Positions 10,001 through 17,362 are shown, numbered from the stretch's first letter. The stretch: DNA of 64,000 nucleotides from Nitrospira moscoviensis (GCF_001273775.1 NZ_CP011801.1:1280001-1344000), one strand, 5' to 3'. Program-made: numbers and translations. The notes: generated by a model not told the origin, from the sequence alone.

Positions 10001-10175
10001 GGTACGTCTTCGGGGGGAAGATATGCTTGATGGCCCAGGTACTGCCGCCATCGGCCGTGTACAGCGCCTGACCGTTACTATTTACGGCCCACCCATGGCC
10101 CTCATCCAGGAACCAAATGTCGTCGGTGCGGCTCGAAGCATGAGGAGCGCTCGTGGGCTTCCATGTAAACGGCAT
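7068..10175 (-). CDS. Ycf48-like propeller fused to haem-oxygenase-like diiron domain
   Basis: 1035 aa. Residues ~5-340 are a beta-propeller of repeats with GWAVN, DGGSTW, DGGTTW, DGGMTW, DGGQTW and DGGRTW, the BNR/Ycf48 pattern. A middle beta domain (~350-450) is followed by an all-helical region. That region matches the iron-containing redox/haem-oxygenase-like diiron family as I know it: DEVGNGETRQNH (~615), FFPELIGMTLFLEWE (~680) and HVAIDNISEGHG (~720), which would supply Glu/His and His-x3-Asp ligands. There is no signal peptide. ATG 10175 follows AGGAGG; TTG 10202 is an alternative. The Tat-deaminase gene is upstream on the same strand. The substrate is unknown. Confidence 0.72.
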   Translation of the reverse strand: MPFTWKPTSAPHASSRTDDIWFLDEGHGWAVNSNGQALYTADGGSTWAIKHIFPPKTYLRCITFASPSHGWIGALSGPHRLYRTVDGGTTWTPITNLPPTPNAICGIWAVSGTLLYASGTNYPDRPPALIKSDDGGMTWTNVEMQAHASLLVDVYFRDELHGWVVGGTGGTTRPKVKPVVLYTEDGGQTWVNQLADQSANFPFGEWGWKIQFLEDGTGFISLENFNEGAILKSVDGGRTWTRIPVNDAQRNANLEGIGFIDANHGWVGGWGDRQFQGGYSSETSNGGGTWRNANHVGKFINRFRFIGSPMRVGYASGDTVYKYDKSTQSVLIQPLTGATRLVLNEHAEVVTKELGILLDVPEGTQQLSVNVWDRFGSHVATLVEETAPAAGPRHVYWNFQVRPGLPDAEGHFIYRVNADDLVESRVFLRSPSRGQTRISVGAHSHNALASLELRLMALPAGNQAKLPLPTVEEEKEAFFRLANIEDYPEFRPTALKLARAYLANADYDADSLYKPFHYTPEAFDERMRAIYEAVVPGMHQPHRYDRDVITWRNGKRYRIGRASDGVVRDRLLQLAPFNLMDGVWLQGIMQAGPSDEVRSRLFDIWADEVGNGETRQNHSNVYQDLLRSQGMYLPPVTSRAFLQLDLAPGAWRSPVFQAAIGLFPQMFFPELIGMTLFLEWEATPTLQPMVRMLRNRGMNPLFYSLHVAIDNISEGHGAIAKEAVKMFLEDKLEEGGDQAVEENWRRIWNGYVTWATAGFNGEGLEERRLLIDRKSINIGTPEASDCFPKWSTFYRDRMIRLIQTKAQVAAQAHGRKMLGGVLLNDLFAKPEELLDRLIATKTVDVDNPRRSRLFELMSFEGPMYRVFTEGEKDVILDWLESLSTKPQPCIEPVLDNPAGQPWPEKMAQLIANYARVAKRAHDKLVLPDAHGRPVPLVDLLDDPAEVMQALVRGGWVVPGEPERSMFLTRIMENGGPMEGVFAADDVETVRQWIIAGATPSKSTGTLLALDSRGGTDDLALTLLDNRTFIGQGAVH

Positions 10176-10450
10176 ACGTCCTCCTAGAGGCTCGCTTGTC
10201 AAGTGTCCGCCTCACTATGTTTCACATAGAACCGGACCTGCGATATTTGTATAACGTTGCTAGGGAAATCTAGCCCATCCCTTGCAGGAAAGCGCGACCA
10301 GTTATAGCCCAACTCAATGTCTCGGGACTCGGACCCATAAGGGCATGGGGAGCCGGGACACCGCGCATATTTCTACCAGCTACGCCTGAGAGAACGTCAC
10401 TGCCAGCAAGTTCTTCCCATTGGATACCGCGCTTTCGGTAAGCTCGCCCT

Positions 10451-11596
10451 TTACAGCTTATGAGGAGATCCACGGAATCCTTGTATATCTGCATATTCAA
10501 AGAAGCACTTGGCATGGTCCAAGCACATTTGATTGGTCCACCCCCCTGGTGAGCATGCTACATTCGGGTGTTCCAGTTCCATTACAGCAATCTCATCACC
10601 CCCCTTCTTGAAGATGTCCATTGCCTCGTCTGTGCATAGAAAAGATGTTATCGAATCAGTACTTTTCTTAATCTTGTGATCGCTAGAGGTAAAGAACGTT
10701 TGAGGGGGTGTTGAAAGAAACCGTTGGTAGCTGTCATTAAGCTGAGTAAAGTACTTTATACCCACTCTATCTGCGGGTATTGGAAGAGGAGACATGGATG
10801 TGCTTTTGGCAGTTTTCCTGGCCAAGTTGTACATAATGTTGCCGATTCTGTAGGCACCAGGGTCAAATTGGAGAAACACCACTTCCTTGACTCGTGCTAG
10901 AGACATCATGCCTGAACATTGGGCACACGACTCAAGCGAGGTGTAAATTGTGATATCTGTGAGGTCTAACTCCCGAGCCTTATCGCGCAACCCTTTGAAA
11001 GAGGTTCTGGGGGTTTTCCAGTGGTCGAATATCTCTGTTAAGTCAAAAAGTCTCCGGACCAATCGGGCTTCAGCATGCTCTGATGAGCTTCGAAAGAGTT
11101 CGTTGTGGTTAAATTCAAAATCTATTATTTCTCCATTTCTATCGACAGCCATGGCAGCTATGTTGTGTCCTAGATAGCGGTCCCAGATAGTTAGGTTTGG
11201 ACCAGCGTATAGGTCACCCTTGTACCGGGTATAACTATTATGCTTATATTCGATTTGTTTATTTCTCTGAGGATATGTTCCGAATGGTCCATACTTATTC
11301 CCATTCCAAAACCGATGGATTAGTTTCATTAGTAAGAGACAATAAATCTTGTGGCGTTCCAGACAGCTAGGAGCGCCCAGAGAGTCTGCTACGTTAGATT
11401 CTATTGTCGCGATCATATGCAAAGGATTCTCCCAGTTCTTGGCAATTGGAGAATCTGGTTGAAGGTCGCCTGGCACAGGGGAAGCAGCATTTGCAGAAGA
11501 GAAATGGCCCCCAGCCAAGGTCAAACCCGCGCCCCCAGCAATCGTCGCTGTTCTCGCAAGAAAACTGCGCCTTGTTATTCTCGTAATAGCATCCAT
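10451..11596 (-). CDS. Tat-exported cytidine-deaminase-fold protein, 381 aa
   Basis: Residues 9-13 (RRSFL) and the following hydrophobic stretch ending ANAA are a twin-arginine signal, so the protein should be exported already folded and metal-loaded. The mature part has the deaminase zinc motifs HAE (His174, Glu176) and SCAQC (Cys224, Cys227), followed by RVKEVVFLQFD as in TadA/MafB19-like deaminases. About 130 residues before and 130 after the core are unassigned. AAAGGAGA lies 5-6 nt before ATG 11596. The gene is clearly AT-rich. The substrate could be a nucleoside, a base or a secreted metabolite; a toxin role is possible but not shown. Confidence 0.7.
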   Translation of the reverse strand: MDAITRITRRSFLARTATIAGGAGLTLAGGHFSSANAASPVPGDLQPDSPIAKNWENPLHMIATIESNVADSLGAPSCLERHKIYCLLLMKLIHRFWNGNKYGPFGTYPQRNKQIEYKHNSYTRYKGDLYAGPNLTIWDRYLGHNIAAMAVDRNGEIIDFEFNHNELFRSSSEHAEARLVRRLFDLTEIFDHWKTPRTSFKGLRDKARELDLTDITIYTSLESCAQCSGMMSLARVKEVVFLQFDPGAYRIGNIMYNLARKTAKSTSMSPLPIPADRVGIKYFTQLNDSYQRFLSTPPQTFFTSSDHKIKKSTDSITSFLCTDEAMDIFKKGGDEIAVMELEHPNVACSPGGWTNQMCLDHAKCFFEYADIQGFRGSPHKL

Positions 11597-11706
11597 TATT
11601 TCTCCTTTAACATTTGTTGGTTATCCGAGCTCTTACTGCAACCTAATTGTGGATAGGTGCAGTCCTGTTCTGACTAACCATCGCCGCTTAGCGCTCGCTG
11701 TCACGT

Positions 11707-11855
11707 GGCCAGTCGGGAGATCTTTGCGTTTATCGAAGGGTTCTATAATCGCCAGCGGCTCCATCAGAGCCTCGGCTATTCCAGTCCGCTGGCGTTTGAG
11801 CGTCAGGTGAGCGACTCTTAACCTGGTGTCCAAGAAAACCGGGGCCAGCTCAGGA
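11707..11855 (+). mobile_element. IS3-family transposase remnant (OrfB C-terminus)
   Basis: One frame reads SREIFAFIEGFYNRQRLHQS followed by LGYSSPLAFERQVSDS and a stop at 11821. This is the standard C-terminus of another IS3-subfamily OrfB, distinct from the element at 5.8-7 kb. ACCTGGTGTCCAAGAAAACC after the stop looks like that element's inverted-repeat end. The rest of the element is missing, so this is a scar of an older insertion upstream of the deaminase gene. Confidence 0.8.
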
Positions 11856-12040
11856 GTCTTTGTTCGATATGAGGAGAGATATTCCTCATTAGCGATGGTG
11901 CGGCGTGATAGGCGCCTCGGCACGTAGGTTGTTCCATCGCTCAGGTGTGGATGAAACATGCGCCCTCGTTTTGGAATGGCAGGGGACGCTAGCACTGCCA
12001 GATGGTTTGCTTCGATTCCTCTTTGGATTAGGTAAGCTCG

Positions 12041-12248
12041 CATCTATCTTAAATAGATACGTTTGGTGCAACTCCATTCCGCTTCAATTCTCAGAGAAGC
12101 GGACAGGCCGGAGTCTTCAGCAAAGAACGGGCCGCGGTGGCGCGACGGATAATTCCGTGAGTTCCAGGGCAATTGTGATGTTTGATGATGAGAGGAAGCC
12201 GCAGTAGGTGAATCTATTTGGGTTGTTGAAGGATCAAAATAGATTCAG
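12041..12248. repeat. Dispersed structured repeat, copy 1 (208 bp)
   Basis: Copy 1 of an element found again at 17413-17619. It contains three stems: ATCTAT/ATAGAT (12042-12059), CCGCTTC/GAAGCGG (about 12079-12102) and a perfect 11-bp stem TGAATCTATTT/AAATAGATTCA (12209-12248). The core GAGTCTTCAGCAAAGAACGG and the GCCGCGGT after it are identical in both copies. No open frame is shared. It lies between the IS3 scar and the xthA fragment. The transcribed strand is unknown. Confidence 0.75.
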
Positions 12249-12274
12249 TAAAGAGGAGATAATGTGGCTCATCG

Positions 12275-12487
12275 CTATTTTCTCAGGCGTGCCGCGATTC
12301 GCGATTCCGCCGAGGTCCAGCCGGCGTCGAAGGGAGTGCCGGGGTTGTCGAGGTCGATGACCAGCGGGGCGTGATCCGAGGGGATCGGTTGTCCCTTCCG
12401 CGCCTCTCGGTCGATCTCGGCCCAGACCACGCGATGTTGTAACGGCGCCGTCACGAGCAGGTGGTCGATCCGCATGCCGACGCGGTA
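12275..12487 (-). pseudogene. xthA 3' fragment (diverged duplicate)
   Basis: In frame, this encodes the last ~68 residues of exonuclease III (GMRIDHLLVTAPLQHRVVWA onward, including the catalytic SDHAP). About 11 of 65 residues differ from the complete xthA at 13312-14187. The match stops abruptly near 12487, just after the antitoxin stop codon. It lacks the five residues FHKNF before GMRIDHLL and all of the N-terminal domain, so it cannot be functional. The divergence rules out a recent local duplication; it looks like an allele from a related genome or a displaced older 3' end. Confidence 0.85.
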
Positions 12488-12491
12488 GCGA

Positions 12492-12809
12492 TCAGGCAGC
12501 TCGGTGCCTGTTGGATCCTGAAGTGAGGTGGATGGCCATTCGTCCTCCACAGGCACGAACGATTCTCTGAAGTGTACGAAGCTCATACCGGTCGTAGTCC
12601 GCATTTTCGTAGCGACTAATTGCAGAGGCAGTGGTTTTCGCTCGCTGCGCGACTTGGGCCTGAGTCAGACCGGCCTCTCGGCGCAGTCGAGTTAACTGCT
12701 CTCCGATCGCTAACCTCTGTAATTCTTCTTCAAATCCTCGACGGAAGCTGGAGTTGGCGAGCTTTCTGCTGAGCCACCCTTTGTCCCCGCGGCTTGGTTT
12801 CGACTTCAT
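12492..12809 (-). CDS. HigA-type antitoxin (Xre family)
   Basis: 105 aa. A central helix-turn-helix (LTRLRREAGLTQAQVAQRAK then TTASAISRYENADYD) identifies an Xre-family DNA-binding antitoxin. ATG 12809 overlaps the toxin stop by 4 nt (ATGA), giving translational coupling with the toxin first, the HigBA order. The gene ends 4 bp from the xthA fragment. It probably represses its own promoter through the palindrome at 13219-13232; this is inferred from family behaviour. Confidence 0.85.
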   Translation of the reverse strand: MKSKPSRGDKGWLSRKLANSSFRRGFEEELQRLAIGEQLTRLRREAGLTQAQVAQRAKTTASAISRYENADYDRYELRTLQRIVRACGGRMAIHLTSGSNRHRAA

Positions 12810-13147
12810 GTTCGTCCTCCTTGCTCGAATGCTCGCTTGCACACCTCAGCTCGTTCAATTTCGCTCTTAGGAGTCTTGTCTCCCGGCTTCCTAAACCCAT
12901 GTGTCAGTATCAGCCTCTTGCCGACGAAGAAGAAACACAAGACGCGATCTGCCTTGACCTTGAACTCGAAAATGTGGTCCGTTCCGGTCAAATGCTTGAA
13001 CTTGCGCTCATTCCAAATCTTCCCGGTATCTCCCATCCGAACGAACAACGCGGCAAATTTCTGTTGGCTTGCAAGCGGCAGCTGTTCCAGCCACTCTTCG
13101 GCGGGTGCCGTCCCACCGTGAGTCACGTAGAATTCAATACTGAGCAT
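12806..13147 (-). CDS. HigB/RelE-type toxin (Gp49-like)
   Basis: 113 aa. The pattern IEFYVTHGGTAPAEEWLEQL near the N-terminus and LILTHGFRKPGDKTPKSEIE near the C-terminus is that of the phage-Gp49/HigB mRNA-cleaving toxin family (RelE fold). ATG 13147 matches the usual family N-terminus; the frame extends 18 codons upstream but that part is not conserved in style. It is the first gene of a two-gene TA operon, and the likely role is ribosome-dependent mRNA cleavage when the antitoxin is lost. Confidence 0.85.
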   Translation of the reverse strand: MLSIEFYVTHGGTAPAEEWLEQLPLASQQKFAALFVRMGDTGKIWNERKFKHLTGTDHIFEFKVKADRVLCFFFVGKRLILTHGFRKPGDKTPKSEIERAEVCKRAFEQGGRT

Positions 13148-13218
13148 GGCGCCGCGGTAGACGAGCCGAGTGGACGAATGTCTGCCGGACGGATTCACCA
13201 TGCTGGCGGGACACGATA

Positions 13219-13232
13219 TAGCATATATGCTA
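13219..13232. promoter_or_regulatory. Palindromic operator/promoter of the HigBA-type pair
   Basis: TAGCATATATGCTA is a perfect 14-bp palindrome 72 bp upstream of the toxin start. It overlaps A/T-rich sequence suited to a -10 box on the minus strand. The position and symmetry fit an Xre-dimer operator. Confidence 0.55.
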
Positions 13233-13311
13233 CTACAGGCTCAAGATGACAGCTTTTATCGATCTCACGGCGTACGCCATGGGCTAGCTTACAGTCCTGG
13301 CAGGAGAAGAT

Positions 13312-14187
13312 TCAGGAATGCAAGCGTCCCGCAATGCGCGATTCTGCCGAAGCCCAGCCGGCGTCGAACGGATGGCCGGGGCTGTCGAGATCGATGACCA
13401 CCGGGGCGTGATCCGAGGGAATGGGCTTTCCCTTTCGCGCCTCGCGATCGATCTCGGCCCAGACCACGCGGTCTGTTAGAGATGCGGTCACCAATAAGTG
13501 ATCGATCCGCATGCCGAAGTTTTTATGAAACATGCCGGCGCGGTAGTCCCACCACGTGTACCGCCCTGGTTCCTGGTGATGCAGTCGGTAGGCATCGAGG
13601 AATCCCGCGCGCGACAGCCGTCCGAAAGCCTGCCGCTCGCGTTCCGACACGTGCGTCCCGCCATGACAGGCATCGGGGTCCCACACATCGATATCATGGG
13701 GCGCCACGTTGAAATCACCGCCGATGACGGCCGGTGTACCCGGAGTGATGGTCTGATTAATCCAGCGAGCCAGCCTGTCGAACCACACGAGCTTCGCTTC
13801 ATAAAACGGCGAATCCACCTGCCGGCCGTTCGGCGCGTACACGCAGATGATCCGCACGCCGCCGCATTCGGCCGCGAGCATCCTCGCCTCGGCCAGCGGC
13901 TCGTCGTCGCCGGTGTCAGACGTCCGTGCCGGCCGTAACGGCTCTCCGAAATTCGCGATCACCCCGGCGATGCCGCACCGGCTTGCGATCGCCACGCCAT
14001 TCCAGCGCCCCTCGCCATGGTGCACCAGCTCGTATCCGGCCTGCGCGAACGCTTCGGCAGGCGCGGCTGCGTCCGCCAGCTTGGTTTCCTGCATCAGCAG
14101 CACGTCGGGCTTCGTCCGATCCAGCCACCACAGGACCTTTTCGAGGCGAGCCTTCAGCGAGTTCACATTCCAGGTGGCAATGCGCAT
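13312..14187 (-). CDS. xthA: Exodeoxyribonuclease III
   Basis: 291 aa, the usual length. It cleaves AP sites and removes 3' blocks in base-excision repair. Endonuclease/exonuclease/phosphatase-family motifs are complete: ATWNVNSLKARLEK at the N-terminus, QETKL, GRWNGVAIASR, the catalytic Asp-Asn pair in GGDFNVAPHDIDVW, and SDHAPVVIDL at the C-terminus. Downstream (lower coordinates) lie a TA pair and a second, truncated xthA 3' end, so the 3' end of this gene has been a recombination site. The divergent SRPBCC gene starts 153 bp away. Confidence 0.96.
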   Translation of the reverse strand: MRIATWNVNSLKARLEKVLWWLDRTKPDVLLMQETKLADAAAPAEAFAQAGYELVHHGEGRWNGVAIASRCGIAGVIANFGEPLRPARTSDTGDDEPLAEARMLAAECGGVRIICVYAPNGRQVDSPFYEAKLVWFDRLARWINQTITPGTPAVIGGDFNVAPHDIDVWDPDACHGGTHVSERERQAFGRLSRAGFLDAYRLHHQEPGRYTWWDYRAGMFHKNFGMRIDHLLVTASLTDRVVWAEIDREARKGKPIPSDHAPVVIDLDSPGHPFDAGWASAESRIAGRLHS

Positions 14188-14339
14188 GGCTCAAGATTAG
14201 CTCATGCAGTCGGCACATGGCTATGGGCGCCGACAAAGAGCAGCTCTTAGATGGGTGTCGATTTCTTCAAGCTGCTTCGACTACAAGAGAAGAAGCTGCG
14301 CCAAGGCCAGCCAAGATCTATGAGATAGGAGGTATGGTG

Positions 14340-14786
14340 ATGGGAACGAATACGATTCGACTCCATCGCGTGTTCCGCGCCACGCCGGAACGGATTTATC
14401 GCGCGTTTCTGGATGCCGACGCCATGGTGAAGTGGCTGCCGCCCAATGGATTTACCGGCAAGGTCCATCATCTGGAGCCCGAGGTCGGCGGGACGTTCAA
14501 AATGTCCTTCACCAATTTCACCACCGGCAAGAGCCACTCCTTCGGCGGCCGGTATCTCGAATTGGTGCCTCATGAGCGGCTTCGCTACACGGACACGTTC
14601 GGCGACCCCAACCTGCCGGGAGAAATTCATGTGACGGTCACGTTGAAGCAAGTGTCGTGCGGCACGGAGGTGAACATCACGCAAGAAGGTGTGCCCGATC
14701 TCATTCCTGCCGAAGCCTGCTATCTCGGCTGGCAGGAATCGCTGGTCCTGCTGGGGAAGCTGGTGGAAGCGGAGATCCCCAATTAA
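14340..14786 (+). CDS. SRPBCC/AHSA1-family protein
   Basis: 148 aa. The fold is a START-like hydrophobic-ligand cavity. The N-terminal text RVFRATPERIYRAFLDADAM and MVKWLPPNGFTGKVHHLEP, the central FTNFTTGKSHSFGGRYLELV and the C-terminal GWQESLVLLGKLVEAEI are characteristic of the AHSA1 branch. AGGAGG at 14327-14332 is 7 nt before ATG 14340, better spaced than the in-frame ATG at 14334. The ligand or substrate cannot be deduced. Confidence 0.88.
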   Translation: MGTNTIRLHRVFRATPERIYRAFLDADAMVKWLPPNGFTGKVHHLEPEVGGTFKMSFTNFTTGKSHSFGGRYLELVPHERLRYTDTFGDPNLPGEIHVTVTLKQVSCGTEVNITQEGVPDLIPAEACYLGWQESLVLLGKLVEAEIPN

Positions 14787-14953
14787 TGCTCATGGGAGAA
14801 GAGCGCCCGGTCTTGTTCGCCCTAATGCGCCGATGGACCATCACTGGATCGTTTGGTTACCGTCTACGATCAGCGCATGGCCAATGGTGAACGCAGCTGC
14901 ATCCCGATTTACCGCTGGGCAACACCCAAATCGACTTGCATGCAGCTACTCGC

Positions 14954-15574
14954 TCAGCCGGCTGAAAGACCGGTTGACCCCCTTGGTTTGTCCGATCCAG
15001 AGGAGGGAAGGCTCAGGCCTCCTTCGCCTCTCGGAGGGCCCCTGCGGATGGCAACAATCGACCGACGTATCAGCCGTATCAGGAGCGTCAGGAGTCCGGC
15101 GAGTACGATAATGCCGAGGGGGAAGGCGATCTCGAGCCAGTAGTACACGAGCGTGCCGATCGAGACGGCCGTCGTCCATGCCGCCATTTCCAAAGCAATC
15201 CAGACATGCTGCCGGTATTCGGAGTCCAATTGTCGATAGGCATGGCGGGTGGCGGCGGTTTCTCTTCGGATCCTTTTTTTGTCGGCGAGGAGGTCAGGCC
15301 CGCCTGTTGCGATTCCAAGGTCTCTGACCGCAAGGACCAGCCATATGAGAGACAGTACGACTGCCGCAACGAGAAGGTCTGGAAGGATGTTGGCCCAATC
15401 GCAGACGAACAGGGTGACGGGTTGCGCGCCGCCACCCATGCACACGATCGCATTGAAAAGAAACCAGACGGCGATGCCGAGCAAGGCCAGAGGGGCGAAC
15501 CCCCAGCTGACAGCCCGCGCTCTTTTGCGAATCTTCGGTTGGTGGGCCATATGCTCTTCGTTCATGGGGCTCAT
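14954..15574 (-). CDS. Integral membrane protein, 206 aa
   Basis: Four hydrophobic segments are seen: about residues 24-42, 60-80, 125-145 and 148-168. A basic loop (DKKRIRRETAATRHAYRQLD) lies between the second and third. I recognise no family. The ATG at 15574 overlaps the stop of the upstream secreted-protein gene (ATGA), so the two genes are co-translated and probably act together at the envelope. The C-terminal 35 residues are basic and low in complexity. Confidence 0.65.
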   Translation of the reverse strand: MSPMNEEHMAHQPKIRKRARAVSWGFAPLALLGIAVWFLFNAIVCMGGGAQPVTLFVCDWANILPDLLVAAVVLSLIWLVLAVRDLGIATGGPDLLADKKRIRRETAATRHAYRQLDSEYRQHVWIALEMAAWTTAVSIGTLVYYWLEIAFPLGIIVLAGLLTLLIRLIRRSIVAIRRGPPRGEGGLSLPSSGSDKPRGSTGLSAG

Positions 15575-16599
15575 GGGGAAACTCCATCCGACCAGCCGTC
15601 GTCAGTATCGCATGTCGGCTTGATCTTTTCCTGTGCAAAGGCTTGAACGGCCGCCTGCCGGTACAGCTTCCACACGGTGTTGCAATTGACGTCGCGCACC
15701 GTATAGCCGTCAAGCACATCTTTGCAAGTTCGGCTGAGCACGAGATCTTCGTTGCCGCTCTCGAGTGGCGGCTTATAGGGTGCCCAGATGGGGGTGTGAT
15801 CGGTGCCATCGGCCCTGAGGGTGTTCAAGAAGGCGTCGCGAAGCCGTTTCTCGTTATACAAGTTGTCGCGGTGTGCTCCCGGCTGCATCTGGCTGAGTAA
15901 TTCCCGCAGAGTTGTCCATCGCGACGGAGCCGACTGGCTTTGAAGCGTTTCATCAAGTGCCTGAGCATAGGCCACATAATTGTGGCTTCGATCGGGATTG
16001 AAGAGAATGAAATCGGGATCGTGATTGTCTCTGAAGTGACCCATTCCCGGTGCATACATCCGAGTGGGAGTGGACAGGCGTCGATGGGCGAAAGAGTCGC
16101 CCAGGAGATGGATGGCGAAGCCGGCCGCGCACACTCGGCTCCCATGCTCCTCCTGTTCCCCCGTCTCTAAGTCTCTCAAGAGAGCGCTTAGCGTCGCCTT
16201 GGCGGCTCTCGTCACATCTTCGGCTTTGCCGTCGGTCAGCCCGTGGAGGTAGTGATGTACCGTGACCATGTGGCAGACATCCGTTCCCCAACATGAACTG
16301 AACATGCCCCAGAATGACCCGGTTATCGACGGGATGGTCCGCACACGAAGGCTGACGGCGTCGTACTCTTTCGCGAGGTCCGGTATTTGGGCGCACAGTG
16401 CCATGAGCACCGCGTCATCTTGTGTGTGACCATTATACGGAGGGAGATGGGCATGAGCGATGCTGACGACCGTATAAAAATGTCCATCGTCGTTGTACGC
16501 CATTGCCGTCGCGGGAGCGATCTGCGTCATGAAGGCGAATGTCGCCACGATGAGCCAGATCTGTTTGTGTCGCCGTGCTGTGACGATTGGAAAATGCAT
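15571..16599 (-). CDS. Secreted protein of phospholipase C/S1-P1 nuclease-like type
   Basis: 342 aa. ATG 16599 starts a signal peptide (RHKQIWLIVATFAFMTQIAP, cleaved near ATAMA). The mature domain is helical, with AHAHLPPYNGHTQD, VHHYLHGLTDG and AIHLLGDSFAHRR. The HLxGDxxAH pattern is the zinc-ligand segment of zinc-dependent phospholipase C/P1-nuclease-like folds. I cannot see enough ligands to confirm activity. An open frame upstream to 16710 is an extension without a better start. The gene overlaps the membrane-protein gene by 4 nt. Confidence 0.6.
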   Translation of the reverse strand: MHFPIVTARRHKQIWLIVATFAFMTQIAPATAMAYNDDGHFYTVVSIAHAHLPPYNGHTQDDAVLMALCAQIPDLAKEYDAVSLRVRTIPSITGSFWGMFSSCWGTDVCHMVTVHHYLHGLTDGKAEDVTRAAKATLSALLRDLETGEQEEHGSRVCAAGFAIHLLGDSFAHRRLSTPTRMYAPGMGHFRDNHDPDFILFNPDRSHNYVAYAQALDETLQSQSAPSRWTTLRELLSQMQPGAHRDNLYNEKRLRDAFLNTLRADGTDHTPIWAPYKPPLESGNEDLVLSRTCKDVLDGYTVRDVNCNTVWKLYRQAAVQAFAQEKIKPTCDTDDGWSDGVSP

Positions 16600-16627
16600 G
16601 TGGGCTCTCGTGTTCCGATCTTGGTGT

Positions 16628-17362
16628 CTAAAAATTAAATCCCGTTCCAACTCCAACGACGAGGAATGTGCTTTTTCTTTCAGGCCCCGTGGCGTTATAT
16701 CCAAATCCAACTTGAATGATGTCGCGAAGCAATCCGACTATGAATGTCGGTGCAAAATTGATCTCATCGCGACCTTGTGGTTTTGAAAAAAATGCCGTTG
16801 CTGAAAACGTGATGGCGGGAAAAGCCACTTTCCCTTCCGTCATGCTTTCAGACAGCGTCTTGGCGGAAAAGGAGGTGGCGCGGCATTCGGGTTTAATTTT
16901 CCGTAAGTCCTTGTCGCCCTTTTCATCCACTTCAGTCGGACTCTTCAGTTTGGTGGTGGTCATCCAGCTGTCCGGGTAGTATCGGGCGGCGACTCCAATT
17001 CCAAGACCTTCGGCGTTGACCGAACCGGATCCCTTCGTAAAGTTGTATTGAAACAGTCTGGCAGTCGCCGTCGTGCCGAATGACCAGTTGGAATTGATGT
17101 CTCCCCCGCCCCAAATGCCAACGCCGGCGCCGGGGACGGTGCAGGCTTTGATGCGGTCAACGATCTTTTTTTCGTCATCCGATGCTTGAGGGACGGGAAC
17201 TTGGTCCATCAGCATCCTTTCTGCACCGGCGGCAGGTGATACCATCACGCATGCCGCCACGACGACCAAGGCATGCAGATCGAGTCTTCCCAATGCGTGA
17301 GGCCGGTATCGAAAAACAAAGGAACGTCTTGTCGGCCGGGTGTTCGAGAAAGCCCGATTCAT
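16628..17362 (-). CDS. Exported, outer-membrane-like protein
   Basis: About 244 aa. A basic N-terminus and a hydrophobic stretch (DLHALVVVAACVMVSPAAGA) form a signal peptide. The mature part is rich in glycine and alternating hydrophobics and ends in phenylalanine (VVGVGTGFNF), the usual last residue of outer-membrane beta-barrels. AGGAGG at 17373-17378 can serve GTG 17368, GTG 17365 or ATG 17362. Repeat copy 2 lies about 50 bp upstream and would be in its promoter or 5' leader. The function is not recognised. Confidence 0.6.
   Translation of the reverse strand: MNRAFSNTRPTRRSFVFRYRPHALGRLDLHALVVVAACVMVSPAAGAERMLMDQVPVPQASDDEKKIVDRIKACTVPGAGVGIWGGGDINSNWSFGTTATARLFQYNFTKGSGSVNAEGLGIGVAARYYPDSWMTTTKLKSPTEVDEKGDKDLRKIKPECRATSFSAKTLSESMTEGKVAFPAITFSATAFFSKPQGRDEINFAPTFIVGLLRDIIQVGFGYNATGPERKSTFLVVGVGTGFNF

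Noticed and set aside
10270..10515. Minus-strand 81-codon frame overlapping the deaminase 3' end
   Set aside because: No similarity or ribosome site; the deaminase frame ends normally at 10451.
11633..12043. 136-codon minus-strand frame upstream of the deaminase
   Set aside because: It is the antisense of the IS3 remnant.
12041..12248. Structured repeat as an integron attC site
   Set aside because: No core-site GTTRRRY-type ends and no cassette gene or integrase pattern; the conserved core is unlike attC.
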